DNA of 22,284 nt from Alphaproteobacteria bacterium (lineage in GTDB: Bacteria; Pseudomonadota; Alphaproteobacteria; DAOWDM01): the NCBI GenBank assembly GCA_030639035.1, contig DAOWDM010000105.1, forward strand, positions 1 to 22,284, written 5' to 3'. This document shows positions 1-7,562 of the stretch, piece after piece; position 1 is the first letter of the stretch; every line of letters starts with the position of its first letter. The notes beneath the pieces were generated by a model, which was given only the letters and a program-made list of their open reading frames with translations, had not been told where the DNA came from and ran no database searches. Position numbers and translations under genes: made by a program.

Positions 1-88
1 AGACTAAACGCTTGAAATCGTCTGTTCCTTTTTTCTGCATACGGGCAGGAATTTCTTCGGAAAAAATTTCTATTAAAAGTTCTGTCAT
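1..88 (-). CDS. glyS: Glycyl-tRNA synthetase beta subunit, 5' end only
   Basis: Only the first 29 codons are inside the window, and the gene continues past base 1. The reading begins MTELLIEIFSEEIPARMQ, the characteristic N-terminus of the beta subunit of the bacterial alpha2-beta2 glycyl-tRNA synthetase, which charges tRNA-Gly in the cytoplasm. The start ATG (88-86) overlaps the glyQ stop in an ATGA junction, so the two subunits are translationally coupled in one operon. The rest of the protein (HD and anticodon-binding regions) cannot be assessed here. Confidence 0.9.
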   Translation of the reverse strand, partial: MTELLIEIFSEEIPARMQKKGTDDFKRLV

Positions 89-960
89 GATTTTTCTCCG
101 TTAAGCCAGCCTTCACAGCAGCCCTTTGCCATAGCCCTAACTCTGCCGATATAAGAAGCACGTTCGGTAACGCTGATAACTCCTCTGGCATCTAAAAGAT
201 TGAACAAATGCGAGGCTTTAATGCACTGGTCATAAGCAGGAAGCGGAACGTTTTTTTCCAAAAGAGACATACATTCTTCTTCGGCGTGATTAAACTGATT
301 AAACAGCTTTTCAGTATTTGCATGTTCAAAGTTAAATGCGGAATATTCTTTTTCTGCTCTTAAAAATACATCGCCGTATGTAACTTTTTCGTCCCCTGAT
401 TTGCCGTTAAAATTAAGGTCATAAACGTTTTCAACTCCTTGAATATACATTGCAAGACGTTCTATCCCATAAGTCAGTTCGGCACAAACAGGAGAACATT
501 CGATTCCGCCTACTTGTTGGAAATAGGTGAACTGAGTAACTTCCATACCGTCGCACCAAACTTCCCAGCCAAGCCCCCAAGCTCCTAGAGTCGGGCTTTC
601 CCAGTCGTCTTCAACAAAACGAATATCGTGTTTCATCAAGTCAATACCAAGACGTTTCAGGCTTTCAAGATAAAGCTCCTGAACATTATCAGGTGATGGC
701 TTTAATATAGTCTGAAACTGGTAATAATGCTGGAGTCTATTCGGATTTTCTCCATAACGCCCATCTGTTGGACGGCGGGAAGGCTGAACATAAGCAGCAT
801 TCCAAGGCTTTTCACCTAAAGAACGCAGAGTCGTTGCAGGGTGGAATGTTCCAGCCCCGACTTCAACATCATAAGGTTGAAGAATTACACAGCCTTGCTC
901 TGCCCAGAAATTTTGCAAAGTAAGAATAAGAGATTGAAAACTTGTTTTTGTGTCGTCCAT
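85..960 (-). CDS. glyQ: Glycyl-tRNA synthetase alpha subunit
   Basis: This is the 291-residue catalytic subunit that, with GlyS, ligates glycine to tRNA-Gly. Family signatures are visible: FWAEQGCVILQPYDVEVGAG near residues 18-37, then the HPATTLRSLG and NRLQHYYQFQTILKPSPDN class II synthetase segments. Its length is normal for the family (about 290-305 residues). The ATG at 960-958 gives the expected MDDTK-type short leader before the conserved FQSLILTLQ segment. It overlaps glyS by 4 bp and is divergent from the PAS/GGDEF gene at 1148, so its promoter must lie in 961-1147. There is no sign of decay. Confidence 0.97.
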   Translation of the reverse strand: MDDTKTSFQSLILTLQNFWAEQGCVILQPYDVEVGAGTFHPATTLRSLGEKPWNAAYVQPSRRPTDGRYGENPNRLQHYYQFQTILKPSPDNVQELYLESLKRLGIDLMKHDIRFVEDDWESPTLGAWGLGWEVWCDGMEVTQFTYFQQVGGIECSPVCAELTYGIERLAMYIQGVENVYDLNFNGKSGDEKVTYGDVFLRAEKEYSAFNFEHANTEKLFNQFNHAEEECMSLLEKNVPLPAYDQCIKASHLFNLLDARGVISVTERASYIGRVRAMAKGCCEGWLNGEKS

Positions 961-1073
961 GAATTTTCACTTGAAATCGTTGATACTGAAAGGCAAAAAG
1001 TAAACTCGACAGGCTTTATGGTCAAGACAGTTAATTAGAAAATGAACAATCTTTTCAGTTAATGTTAATTTTT

Positions 1074-1102
1074 TTGCAACAGATTCATAATAATGTTATA
1101 TC
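1074..1102 (+). promoter_or_regulatory. Candidate sigma70-type promoter for the PAS/GGDEF gene
   Basis: TTGCAA (1074-1079) is followed after 17 bp by TATATC (1097-1102), upstream of the plus-strand gene. The region is very AT-rich, so chance matches are likely. No clear hexamers were resolved for glyQ on the other strand. Confidence 0.3.
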
Positions 1103-1147
1103 ATAATAGAATTAAAATAGTTTTGTAAAAATAGGTTTTTTAATTAA

Positions 1148-2299
1148 ATGGTAAAAAAACAAAGCCATACAGAAAAAGTTATTAAGGTAGCTACAATGAG
1201 ACCTAAAATAACAGTGCAAAAACCTGAGAACAAAGCTAAAAAAGTTAAAGTAGAAATTACTAAAGCTGAAATTAAAACTGAAAATAAATCAGAAATTAAA
1301 ACTGAAATTGAATCAGAAATTAAAGTTGAAGTTGAAGCTAAATCAGAAAACAATAAATTGTTAGAAAATGCCATGAATCCTTTGATGTGTTCAATGGTAG
1401 AGCTGTCATCTAATATGTCTTGCATGTTAAAAGATGGAGAAATCACCTATGTAAATGCTGGTGGCGTTAACCTTATGAACGCAGAAACGCCAGAGCAAAT
1501 TGTTGGCATGACACTGGTAGACATTACTGGAACGACAGATATTGACAAGCTTTCTGCTGATGTTGGAAAACTTATTGAATTTGGCACTTCAATGGAAACA
1601 AAAATCATTTGTTTTGATGGAACATTTAAAAATGCAGTCATGAAAGCACAAAAGATTAATAATGCTGATACTGATGTTTTTTCTTATATCCTCGACATAA
1701 AAGACGTTACAAAAGAAAAACAGGCAGAAGAAAAAGTTCGTGAGTCTGGCAACGCAGATGATATTACTGGGCTGATTTCCCGCAAAATTTTTGAAGACCG
1801 TCTTGAAAGAGCAATCATAAGATCAACTAGAGCGTCTTTTGGCAAACCTGAGCATTCAGCGTTGCATATCGGCATCTTTAGCATGAATATAGATAATCTA
1901 TCTCATATTAATGAATCTTTTGGTTATGAAGCTGGCAATCAGGTTCTTCGTACAATAAGCATGCGACTTGCCTCTTCATTCCGTCAAAAAGATACCATTG
2001 CCAGATCTGAAAGCGATGGCTTTTACATTTTGCTGGAAGATATAATGATTGATGACGATGTAGAATTGGTAGCTAGAAAAACTCTTGCTCTAATGTATGA
2101 GCCGATTATTTACGAAGGAAATAATTTGGCTATGGGTTGTTCTATAGGAATCAGTGTTTTCCCAAAGCATGGCGTTTCTATTAATCCTCTTATAAAAGCT
2201 TCAGTTACTGCATTGAAAAAGGTCAAAGAAAATGGCGGAGGCTATTATCTAGTCTATGAGCATAAAATGGAAGAAGACGAAAAAGAATCCGCCGCATAA
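1148..2299 (+). CDS. PAS domain protein with degenerate GGDEF domain
   Basis: This is a signalling protein of up to 383 residues, with no membrane segment or signal peptide seen. Residues 30-68 are a low-complexity Lys/Glu tract built from short repeated units. Residues about 75-190 read as a PAS sensor (KDGEITYVNAGG, then ILDIKDVTKEKQAEE). Residues about 203-372 read as a GGDEF fold (DDITGLISRKIFEDRL, GNQVLRTISMRLA, SIGISVFPKHG). The signature motif is degenerate: after A285-R286 the sequence is SESDGF where an active cyclase has LGGDEF. Di-GMP synthesis is therefore unlikely, and a receptor or scaffold role is inferred. A second start, M17 at 1196, has a better ribosome site (AAGG at 1184-1187, 8-nt spacer) than the first ATG. 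No EAL domain follows in this gene. Confidence 0.8.
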   Translation: MVKKQSHTEKVIKVATMRPKITVQKPENKAKKVKVEITKAEIKTENKSEIKTEIESEIKVEVEAKSENNKLLENAMNPLMCSMVELSSNMSCMLKDGEITYVNAGGVNLMNAETPEQIVGMTLVDITGTTDIDKLSADVGKLIEFGTSMETKIICFDGTFKNAVMKAQKINNADTDVFSYILDIKDVTKEKQAEEKVRESGNADDITGLISRKIFEDRLERAIIRSTRASFGKPEHSALHIGIFSMNIDNLSHINESFGYEAGNQVLRTISMRLASSFRQKDTIARSESDGFYILLEDIMIDDDVELVARKTLALMYEPIIYEGNNLAMGCSIGISVFPKHGVSINPLIKASVTALKKVKENGGGYYLVYEHKMEEDEKESAA

Positions 2300-2305
2300 A
2301 GTGAT

Positions 2306-2326
2306 TGTCGAAATAATTCGATGACA
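2306..2326. terminator. Weak hairpin between convergent genes
   Basis: TCGAA (2308-2312) and TTCGA (2317-2321) form a 5-bp stem with a 4-nt loop, extendable by TG/CA across a small bulge. It lies in the 36-bp gap between the convergent stops at 2299 and 2336. There is no clear T tract, so a bidirectional terminator is only a guess. Confidence 0.25.
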
Positions 2327-2335
2327 AAAGACTCT

Positions 2336-3061
2336 CTACTCCAGCGGTTTCATTTCACGCAGGATATTTTCTGTTTCGGGAGTGTAACAGTCCCCTTCAT
2401 GTAAAACCAAGCCTGCTGACATTATCATTGGGGACTTAAAACTTTTACGTCCTCGCACTATGACTCGTTTAGCGTTCTTGCCAACTTTGGGATACAAAGG
2501 AATTACCTCTATTCCTCCAACTCTTCCATATATCAGCGATAGTATTTCATCAAGGCGGTCAGCCCTGTGAATAAGAGTAAGTGTTCCTTTTGGCTTTAAT
2601 TTCCTGATGCAAAAGTCTAACCATACAGCCAAGTTTGCAGAAGTTTCCATATGAGCAACAGCTTTTGAAGAATCAGCAGGAGAAGTCCCGCAAGAAACAA
2701 ACGGCGGATTAGTCATAACATGATGAAACTGAGTGTCTCGCAGTTCTTTTGGAACATCTGCAACATCGCCTGTAATAAATTTGATGTTTTGTTCCATTTT
2801 ATTAAGGCGAACGTTTTCTATTGCAAGTTCAGTTATTTCTTTTTGAATTTCCAGCCCTGTTATAGATATATCTTTGACTCTAGCAGCAAGGCAAAGTGAA
2901 GCAGCCCCCGAACCAGAACCAGCTTCAAGAACAGTTTGCCCCTTTTTTGCAGGAACAGCAGCCGCCAGTAGAACAGAGTCAATAGCAGCCCGAAAACCGT
3001 TTTTCGGCTGTTTAATTTTGACTCGTCCTCCTAACAGAGTATTTTCTGAAAAATCATTCAT
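2336..3061 (-). CDS. Class I SAM methyltransferase, TrmN6-like (COG4123 type)
   Basis: This 241-residue protein has the layout of the tRNA1(Val) A37-N6 methyltransferase family. The N-terminal FRAAIDSVLLAA segment is followed by the SAM-binding motif VLEAGSGSGAAS (residues 44-55), an acidic GLEIQKE (69-75) and the amino-methyltransferase motif TNPPF (117-121). NPPF marks N6-adenine or similar exocyclic-amine methylation. The specific tRNA target is inferred from family resemblance and could be a related RNA or protein substrate. The start at 3061 gives MNDFSENTLLGGRV, a usual opening for this family. It sits 8 bp downstream of dut, so coaBC, dut and this gene probably form one transcript. Confidence 0.85.
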   Translation of the reverse strand: MNDFSENTLLGGRVKIKQPKNGFRAAIDSVLLAAAVPAKKGQTVLEAGSGSGAASLCLAARVKDISITGLEIQKEITELAIENVRLNKMEQNIKFITGDVADVPKELRDTQFHHVMTNPPFVSCGTSPADSSKAVAHMETSANLAVWLDFCIRKLKPKGTLTLIHRADRLDEILSLIYGRVGGIEVIPLYPKVGKNAKRVIVRGRKSFKSPMIMSAGLVLHEGDCYTPETENILREMKPLE

Positions 3062-3069
3062 AAGAGGTT

Positions 3070-3528
3070 CTAGACTTTAACTCCTGTAGAGCCAAAGCCT
3101 CCAGCACCTCTTGCTGTTTTGTTTAATTCGGGCACTTCGTTCCATTCAACATGAACGACAGGGGCAACTATCAGCTGAGCAATACGCATTCCTTTTTCAA
3201 TAATAAAGGTCTCGCTGCTTGCGTTATAAAGTATTACCTTAATTTCACCACGATAATCAGCATCTATAGTACCTGGGCTGTTAAGCACTGTAATTCCACA
3301 GCGTGCAGCCAAGCCAGAACGAGGTCTTACCTGTGCTTCAAGCCCAACAGTTAGTCCAATAGCAACACCAGTTGGAACGACTTCCCGTCCTCCTGCTGGC
3401 AGTTCTATTTCTGTTGGAATTGCAGCTATTAAATCCATTCCAGCAGAGTTTTGAGATGCATATTCTGGTAGTGGAAAAAGCTCTCCGTGAGGAAAACGCT
3501 TTATAGAAATGTTTGTTTTATTGCTCAT
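3070..3528 (-). CDS. dut: dUTP diphosphatase
   Basis: This homotrimeric dUTPase hydrolyses dUTP to dUMP and pyrophosphate. It keeps uracil out of DNA and feeds thymidylate synthesis. All five trimeric-dUTPase motifs are present in its 152 residues: AGMDLIA (29-35), RPRSGLA (68-74), GTIDADYRGEI (86-96, with the catalytic Asp), GMRIAQLIV (113-121) and the C-terminal P-loop-like RGAGGFGSTG (140-149). The length is normal. The ATG at 3528 overlaps the coaBC stop as ATGA, indicating coupling. A coaBC-dut order is common in proteobacteria and supports both calls. Confidence 0.97.
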   Translation of the reverse strand: MSNKTNISIKRFPHGELFPLPEYASQNSAGMDLIAAIPTEIELPAGGREVVPTGVAIGLTVGLEAQVRPRSGLAARCGITVLNSPGTIDADYRGEIKVILYNASSETFIIEKGMRIAQLIVAPVVHVEWNEVPELNKTARGAGGFGSTGVKV

Positions 3529-4736
3529 GTTTTTTTCTCATTTGTTAAAGCTTCTGCAATATATGTAGCAAGTTTTTCTGCGACATCATGCTTTGTCATT
3601 TCAGCCCAGCTTTCTGTTTTATTTTCAGTAATAAGATGAACCTTGTTGTTATCACCGCCGAATACTTTTGTATCAATAGAAACATCATTCGCAACAATCC
3701 AATTACAGCCTTTTTTCTTACGCTTAGTTGCTGCATTTTTAATTACATCATCTGTTTCAGCAGCGAATCCTATGACAAGCTTAGGTCTGTCAGGCTGTTT
3801 GCAGATGCTTGCAAGTATGTCAATGTTTGGAGTCATTTCCAGTTTTGGCGGTGTAAGATCGTCTGTTTTTTTCATTTTGGATTTTGACGGATTTACTATT
3901 TTCCAATCAGCTACAGCAGCAGCACATACGGCTATATCAACGCTTTTTTCCTGATTGCAAGCTGTCATCATTTCATCGGCTGTTTTGACGTGAACAGTCT
4001 TTACTCCAGCAGGGTCTGGTAAAGAAACAACTCCTGAAACCAGCGTAACATCTGCTCCTTTTTCAGCCAAAGCTTTTGCAATAGCATGCCCTTGTTTTCC
4101 AGAAGAATAGTTGGAAAGAAACCGAACCGCATCTATAGGTTCTTGTGTAGCACCACTTGTTACAAGAGCTTTTTTGCCTTTAAGGCTTTCTGTATTAGTG
4201 AGATGTTTGATTATTTCATCAAGAATATCTTGTGGTTCGGACATTCTGCCCTCTCCAACTTCACCACATGCCAGCCCGCCCTTTTTAGGACCTGTGCAGA
4301 TTATTCCCTGCTCCTCCAGCGTTTTCATGTTTTTTTGCGTTGCGTGATGCTTCCACATTTGAGTATTCATAGCAGGGGCTATCATTACAGGCTTGTTAGC
4401 AGCTAAAAGAGTTGTACTTGCCAGATTGTCCGCAATTCCCAACGCCATTTTAGCTATAAGATTAGCCGTTGCTGGAGCTGCAACTATTAAATCTGCTCCT
4501 CTTGAAAGCTGAACATGACCAATTCGGCTGCCGTTTACCAAGGAAAACATTTCCTGATGAACCTTGCCCTCACTTAAAGAAGCAACGACAAGCGGAGTTA
4601 CTATTTTTGAAGCGTTTTCTGTTAAAATACAATTTACTTCAGCTTTGTTTTTTCGTAAACCTCGTATTAGTTCAAGCGATTTATAGGCAGCAATGCCACC
4701 TGAAATAATCAGCAGTATTTTTTTGTTTTCAAGCAT
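3525..4736 (-). CDS. coaBC: Bifunctional phosphopantothenoylcysteine synthetase/decarboxylase
   Basis: This 403-residue protein performs two steps of coenzyme A synthesis. It condenses phosphopantothenate with cysteine (CoaB) and then decarboxylates the product (CoaC). The N-terminal flavoprotein CoaC half shows ISGGIAAYKS (11-20), H74, the substrate motif PAMNTQMW (121-128) and the flexible flap with Cys157 in ACGEVGEGRM. The CoaB half begins near 188 with KALVTSGATQEPID and NYSSGKQG, and keeps the lysine-rich KSKMKKTDD segment (285-293). Length and domain order are standard. It heads the minus-strand run coaBC-dut-methyltransferase and is divergent from the Sel1-like gene. Confidence 0.97.
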   Translation of the reverse strand: MLENKKILLIISGGIAAYKSLELIRGLRKNKAEVNCILTENASKIVTPLVVASLSEGKVHQEMFSLVNGSRIGHVQLSRGADLIVAAPATANLIAKMALGIADNLASTTLLAANKPVMIAPAMNTQMWKHHATQKNMKTLEEQGIICTGPKKGGLACGEVGEGRMSEPQDILDEIIKHLTNTESLKGKKALVTSGATQEPIDAVRFLSNYSSGKQGHAIAKALAEKGADVTLVSGVVSLPDPAGVKTVHVKTADEMMTACNQEKSVDIAVCAAAVADWKIVNPSKSKMKKTDDLTPPKLEMTPNIDILASICKQPDRPKLVIGFAAETDDVIKNAATKRKKKGCNWIVANDVSIDTKVFGGDNNKVHLITENKTESWAEMTKHDVAEKLATYIAEALTNEKKT

Positions 4737-4792
4737 TGGAAATTTTCAAACTCCTTAAAAAAAGCGTTCATAATTTATTATTAATTAACTGG

Positions 4793-4798
4793 TATAAT
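4793..4798 (+). promoter_or_regulatory. Candidate -10 element for the Sel1-like gene
   Basis: A consensus TATAAT lies 39 bp upstream of the preferred start at 4837. No convincing -35 was found (TTCATA at 4768-4773 gives a 19-bp spacer). The position in the divergent coaBC gap is right for a promoter. Confidence 0.35.
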
Positions 4799-4836
4799 TG
4801 TATTTATACATCATGGAAAGAATATTAAGGTCAAAA

Positions 4837-5388
4837 ATGAACAAAATTCAGTTGATTATTGTAGCAATTTTAATGCTTTCTGCAAATACAGCACTGGCTT
4901 TTAGTCCAAGCCTTGATGATATGTACCGTGAAATGCTTGAAGAAGAAAGAGGTGGGAAACTTCCTTTGTATATGAGCAGCAAGACTTCTACTAAGGTAGT
5001 AAAGACAAAAAAAGCTATATCAGTTTCTACAAAATCAGAAAAAAGAAGAACAAATATTGCAAACGTTACAAATAAGCAAGCCCTTGAATTTAGTCGTCCT
5101 AAACCTATTCGAACTTGGAACGATATAGTAACGGCTGTTCAAAAAGGAAAAGCATCACCTTTTGACCTTGCAAAAATTAAAGAGCTAGCAGCAGAAAAGA
5201 ATCACGATGCTTTGGAATTGCTGGCATGGATGAATGCAAATGGCGTTTCTATGAAACAAAACCTGCATAATGCTTGGGCATTGTATTCTCAAGCTGCCCA
5301 GCTTGGCGTACCCAAAGCAATAAAAAATGCAAACGCCGTCTATAGAGCAATGTCCGACTACCAAATAACAACGCTTCCTCCATATTAG
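4837..5388 (+). CDS. Small exported protein with Sel1-like repeat
   Basis: This protein has 183 residues when read from the ATG at 4837, which has AAGG at 4827-4830 and a 6-nt spacer. An upstream in-frame ATG at 4798 would put 13 extra residues before a clean signal peptide and is not preferred. Residues 1-21 are a Sec-type signal (MNKIQLIIVAILMLSANTAL, then A before FSPS), so the protein is probably periplasmic. The middle is Lys/Ser/Thr-rich and probably disordered. The C-terminus, from about residue 103, carries two helices matching a Sel1/TPR-like unit (A..LLAWMNANGVSMKQN.HNAWALYSQAAQLG). Sel1 repeats usually mediate protein contacts. The partner is unknown and no enzymatic motif is seen. 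Confidence 0.72.
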   Translation: MNKIQLIIVAILMLSANTALAFSPSLDDMYREMLEEERGGKLPLYMSSKTSTKVVKTKKAISVSTKSEKRRTNIANVTNKQALEFSRPKPIRTWNDIVTAVQKGKASPFDLAKIKELAAEKNHDALELLAWMNANGVSMKQNLHNAWALYSQAAQLGVPKAIKNANAVYRAMSDYQITTLPPY

Positions 5389-5438
5389 AAAGCTGCTTTT
5401 TGCTTCATTACGTCCCAAAAACTTGGGAAAATAATTAC

Positions 5439-6035
5439 ATGAATAAAACATTAGATTATTATAATAAAAATGCAGATAAATTCTCTTCTGCAACAGCAAG
5501 CTTAGATTTAAATAAACTGTATAAACCTTTTCTAAGTCATATAAAAAAAGAAAAAGCAGCCATATTAGATTTCGGTTGCGGAACAGGGCGGGATAGCCTT
5601 TATTTTAAGCAAAAAGGCTTTGATGTTGTAGCTGTCGATGGCTCAAAAGAACTTTGCGATATAGCTTCTAGGCTTATTAAACAAGAAGTTATATGCAAAG
5701 AATTTAAGGACTTTCAAAGCAATACAATGTTTGATGGAGTATGGGCTTGTTCTTCTTTACTTCATGTGCCGAATAATGAAATTTATGATGTCATTAAAAA
5801 CATAGCTGGAATGTTAAAAGACAAAGGCTGTTTCTATGTTTCTTTCAAGTATGGAGATTTTGAAGGAGAAAGAAATGGAAGGTTTTTTGCTGACTATAAT
5901 GAGAATAAAGTAGAAAAATTGTTAAGTGCTTTTTCTTCAATGAAAATAGTAGAAACAAGAATTACAACCGATGTAAGAAAAGGCAGAGAAACTGAAAAAT
6001 GGCTAAATGTAATTGCCATTAAACAGACAATTTAA
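5439..6035 (+). CDS. Class I SAM-dependent methyltransferase
   Basis: This protein has 198 residues from the ATG at 5439 (MNKTLDYYNKNADKF, a typical opening for small-molecule methyltransferases). An in-frame upstream ATG at 5400 adds 13 residues that do not look like family sequence. The Rossmann SAM site is clear: AILDFGCGTGRDSLYF (41-56), then the acidic strand-2 end VVAVDGSKEL (63-72), and a strand-4 region WACSSLLHVPNNE (102-114). TehB-like and biotin- or quinone-type methyltransferases share this layout, and the substrate cannot be read from the sequence. It is the last gene before the left attachment repeat (6041), so it is host DNA next to the island. Confidence 0.8.
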   Translation: MNKTLDYYNKNADKFSSATASLDLNKLYKPFLSHIKKEKAAILDFGCGTGRDSLYFKQKGFDVVAVDGSKELCDIASRLIKQEVICKEFKDFQSNTMFDGVWACSSLLHVPNNEIYDVIKNIAGMLKDKGCFYVSFKYGDFEGERNGRFFADYNENKVEKLLSAFSSMKIVETRITTDVRKGRETEKWLNVIAIKQTI

Positions 6036-6040
6036 TAACC

Positions 6041-6112
6041 CATTGATTCTATTATGAAAAGCTGGTGCCGCAGGGAAGAATTGAACTTCCGACCCCATCA
6101 TTACCAATGATG
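6041..6112 (-). repeat. Left attachment site with tRNA-Thr remnant
   Basis: This copy is identical over 72 bp to 16211-16282. Bases 6063-6112 correspond to the tRNA-Thr 3' half (CCA end, T arm and whole anticodon arm). The D arm and 5' acceptor strand are missing, so this copy cannot make a tRNA. Bases 6041-6062 match the 22 bp flanking the tRNA 3' end. Identity stops at 6113, at the outer edge of the anticodon stem. Confidence 0.92.
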
Positions 6113-6131
6113 ATGTTGTGCATTTTCCGTT

Positions 6132-6273
6132 GTTAGCTAAAAATAACTATTCCGCTCTTTCCCTTACACCCCCTTGCTTTTACTGTTTACTTTAATGATA
6201 GTGTCGGCTATAGTCTTTACCAATGATTGCCCTTATATGTTAGCTATATGTTAGCTAAAATTATATAGCTAAC
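6132..6273. repeat. Cluster of GTTAGCTA sites at the left end of the element
   Basis: GTTAGCTA occurs at 6132-6139, 6239-6246 and 6250-6257, and inverted (TAGCTAAC) at 6266-6273. The 6239 and 6250 copies are 11 bp apart, about one helical turn. The 6250 and 6266 copies form a perfect 8-bp inverted repeat around an 8-nt loop, 18 bp before the integrase start. The same pair with the same 11-bp phasing recurs at the right end (16146-16164). Arm-type integrase or excisionase sites, possibly also autoregulatory, are the best reading. Confidence 0.65.
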
Positions 6274-6291
6274 CTTTGGAGAATAACGATT

Positions 6292-7557
6292 ATGAGACTG
6301 AACAAAACTTTTATTGTTAGCTTAAAACAGCATGACAAGCCTAAAACTTATTGGGATAGCGAGCTAAAAGGCTTTGGTTTAAGGGTGCAAGGCAAGTCTA
6401 AGTCTTGGGTTATCATGTATCGCAATGCACAAGGTAAGCAAAAAATGCTTACTCTTTCAAAGATTGACAAGCTAACACCTGATGAAGCACGCAAGGAAGC
6501 TAAACGCAAACTTGCAGACGTTACCAAAGGAAAAGACCCTGCAAGCGAAAAAACAGCCAAACGCAAAGCTATGACCGTTTCAGAGTTATGCGACTTCTAC
6601 ATGAAAGAAGGTTGCGAAAACAAAAAGCCTTATACAATAAAAATGGATATAGGACGAATAGAACGTCATATAAAGCCCTTGATTGGTAACCTTGCAGTTA
6701 CAAGCCTTACCACCGCTATTGTTGAAAAAATGATGATTGATATAGCAAGAGGAAAAACCGCCATAGAAAAGAAAGGCGACAAGCCAAGAGCAACAATAAA
6801 AGTAACAGGCGGAAAAGGTACGGCTAACAGAACTATGGGAATGTTTGCAAGTATCTTAGAATTTGCAAAAAGATATAAAATCATAGAACGCAACCCTGCA
6901 AGAGGTGTCAAACGCTTTGCAAGCCAGAAAAAAGACGTTTTCCTTGATATAGAAGAAATACAAAACTTAGGCAAAGCATTACAAGAAGCAGGAAAGCAAG
7001 GCGAGTCTCAAAGAAGCATAGAAGCTACAAAACTTTTATTGCTTACAGGTTGCCGTAAAATGGAAGTCTTATCTCTTAAATGGGAATATGTAGACTTTAA
7101 GAATAAATGTTTTCGCTTTCCTGATACAAAGACAGGCAAGCAGATAAGAGCCTTTGGACAAGGTGCATTAGATTTGCTTGTAGAAATAAAACACAACTCA
7201 AAATCAAAATGGGTTTTTCCTTCAAGCGTTAATGATAAGCATTTTATAGGCTTACCAAAAGCATTTAGAAGAATCCGAAAACTTGAAGACACAGAAACAG
7301 GCAAGCCCTTTATTGGCGAAGACATAACCTTGCACACCTTACGCCACAGTTTCGCATCTATAGCGGCTGACATAGGCTTTACAGAACTAACCATAGCAGG
7401 ACTTCTAGGGCATAGCTTAGGAGGAGTTACAAACCGCTATAGCCATAATGTAGATTCAAGCCTAATAAGTGCCGCTGATAAAGTTTCCTTACGCATAGAA
7501 ACAGCCCTAGAAGACAAAGAACAAGCAAACAATGTTATTGAGTTAAAAATAGTGTAA
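6292..7557 (+). CDS. Tyrosine integrase of the tRNA-Thr element
   Basis: This 421-residue site-specific recombinase has the three-part layout of P4-like island integrases. An N-terminal arm-binding domain (about 1-85, YWDSELKGFGLRVQ..KSWVIMYR) is followed by a core-binding helical domain (about 92-205) and a catalytic domain (about 212-395). The catalytic set is complete: Arg255 (TGCRKMEV), His348 and Arg351 (LHTLRHS), His374 (LLGHS) and nucleophile Tyr383 (TNRYSH), with normal His-to-Tyr spacing of 9. It should cut in the tRNA-Thr sequence duplicated at the element ends. A GGAG site (6278-6281, 10-nt spacer) supports the ATG at 6292. The GTTAGCTA inverted repeat just upstream suggests self-regulation. 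The next gene begins 5 bp downstream. Confidence 0.95.
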   Translation: MRLNKTFIVSLKQHDKPKTYWDSELKGFGLRVQGKSKSWVIMYRNAQGKQKMLTLSKIDKLTPDEARKEAKRKLADVTKGKDPASEKTAKRKAMTVSELCDFYMKEGCENKKPYTIKMDIGRIERHIKPLIGNLAVTSLTTAIVEKMMIDIARGKTAIEKKGDKPRATIKVTGGKGTANRTMGMFASILEFAKRYKIIERNPARGVKRFASQKKDVFLDIEEIQNLGKALQEAGKQGESQRSIEATKLLLLTGCRKMEVLSLKWEYVDFKNKCFRFPDTKTGKQIRAFGQGALDLLVEIKHNSKSKWVFPSSVNDKHFIGLPKAFRRIRKLEDTETGKPFIGEDITLHTLRHSFASIAADIGFTELTIAGLLGHSLGGVTNRYSHNVDSSLISAADKVSLRIETALEDKEQANNVIELKIV

Positions 7558-7562
7558 AAAAG

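Noticed and set aside
841..1038. 65-codon plus-strand frame at the glyQ 5' end
   Set aside because: It overlaps glyQ antisense and has no coding signature.
5389..5402. Possible terminator after the Sel1-like gene
   Set aside because: The stem is only 4 bp (AAAG/CTTT) with a short loop, which is too weak to call.
6063..6112. A second tRNA gene at the left boundary
   Set aside because: The D arm and 5' acceptor strand are missing, so it is only a duplicated 3' part.
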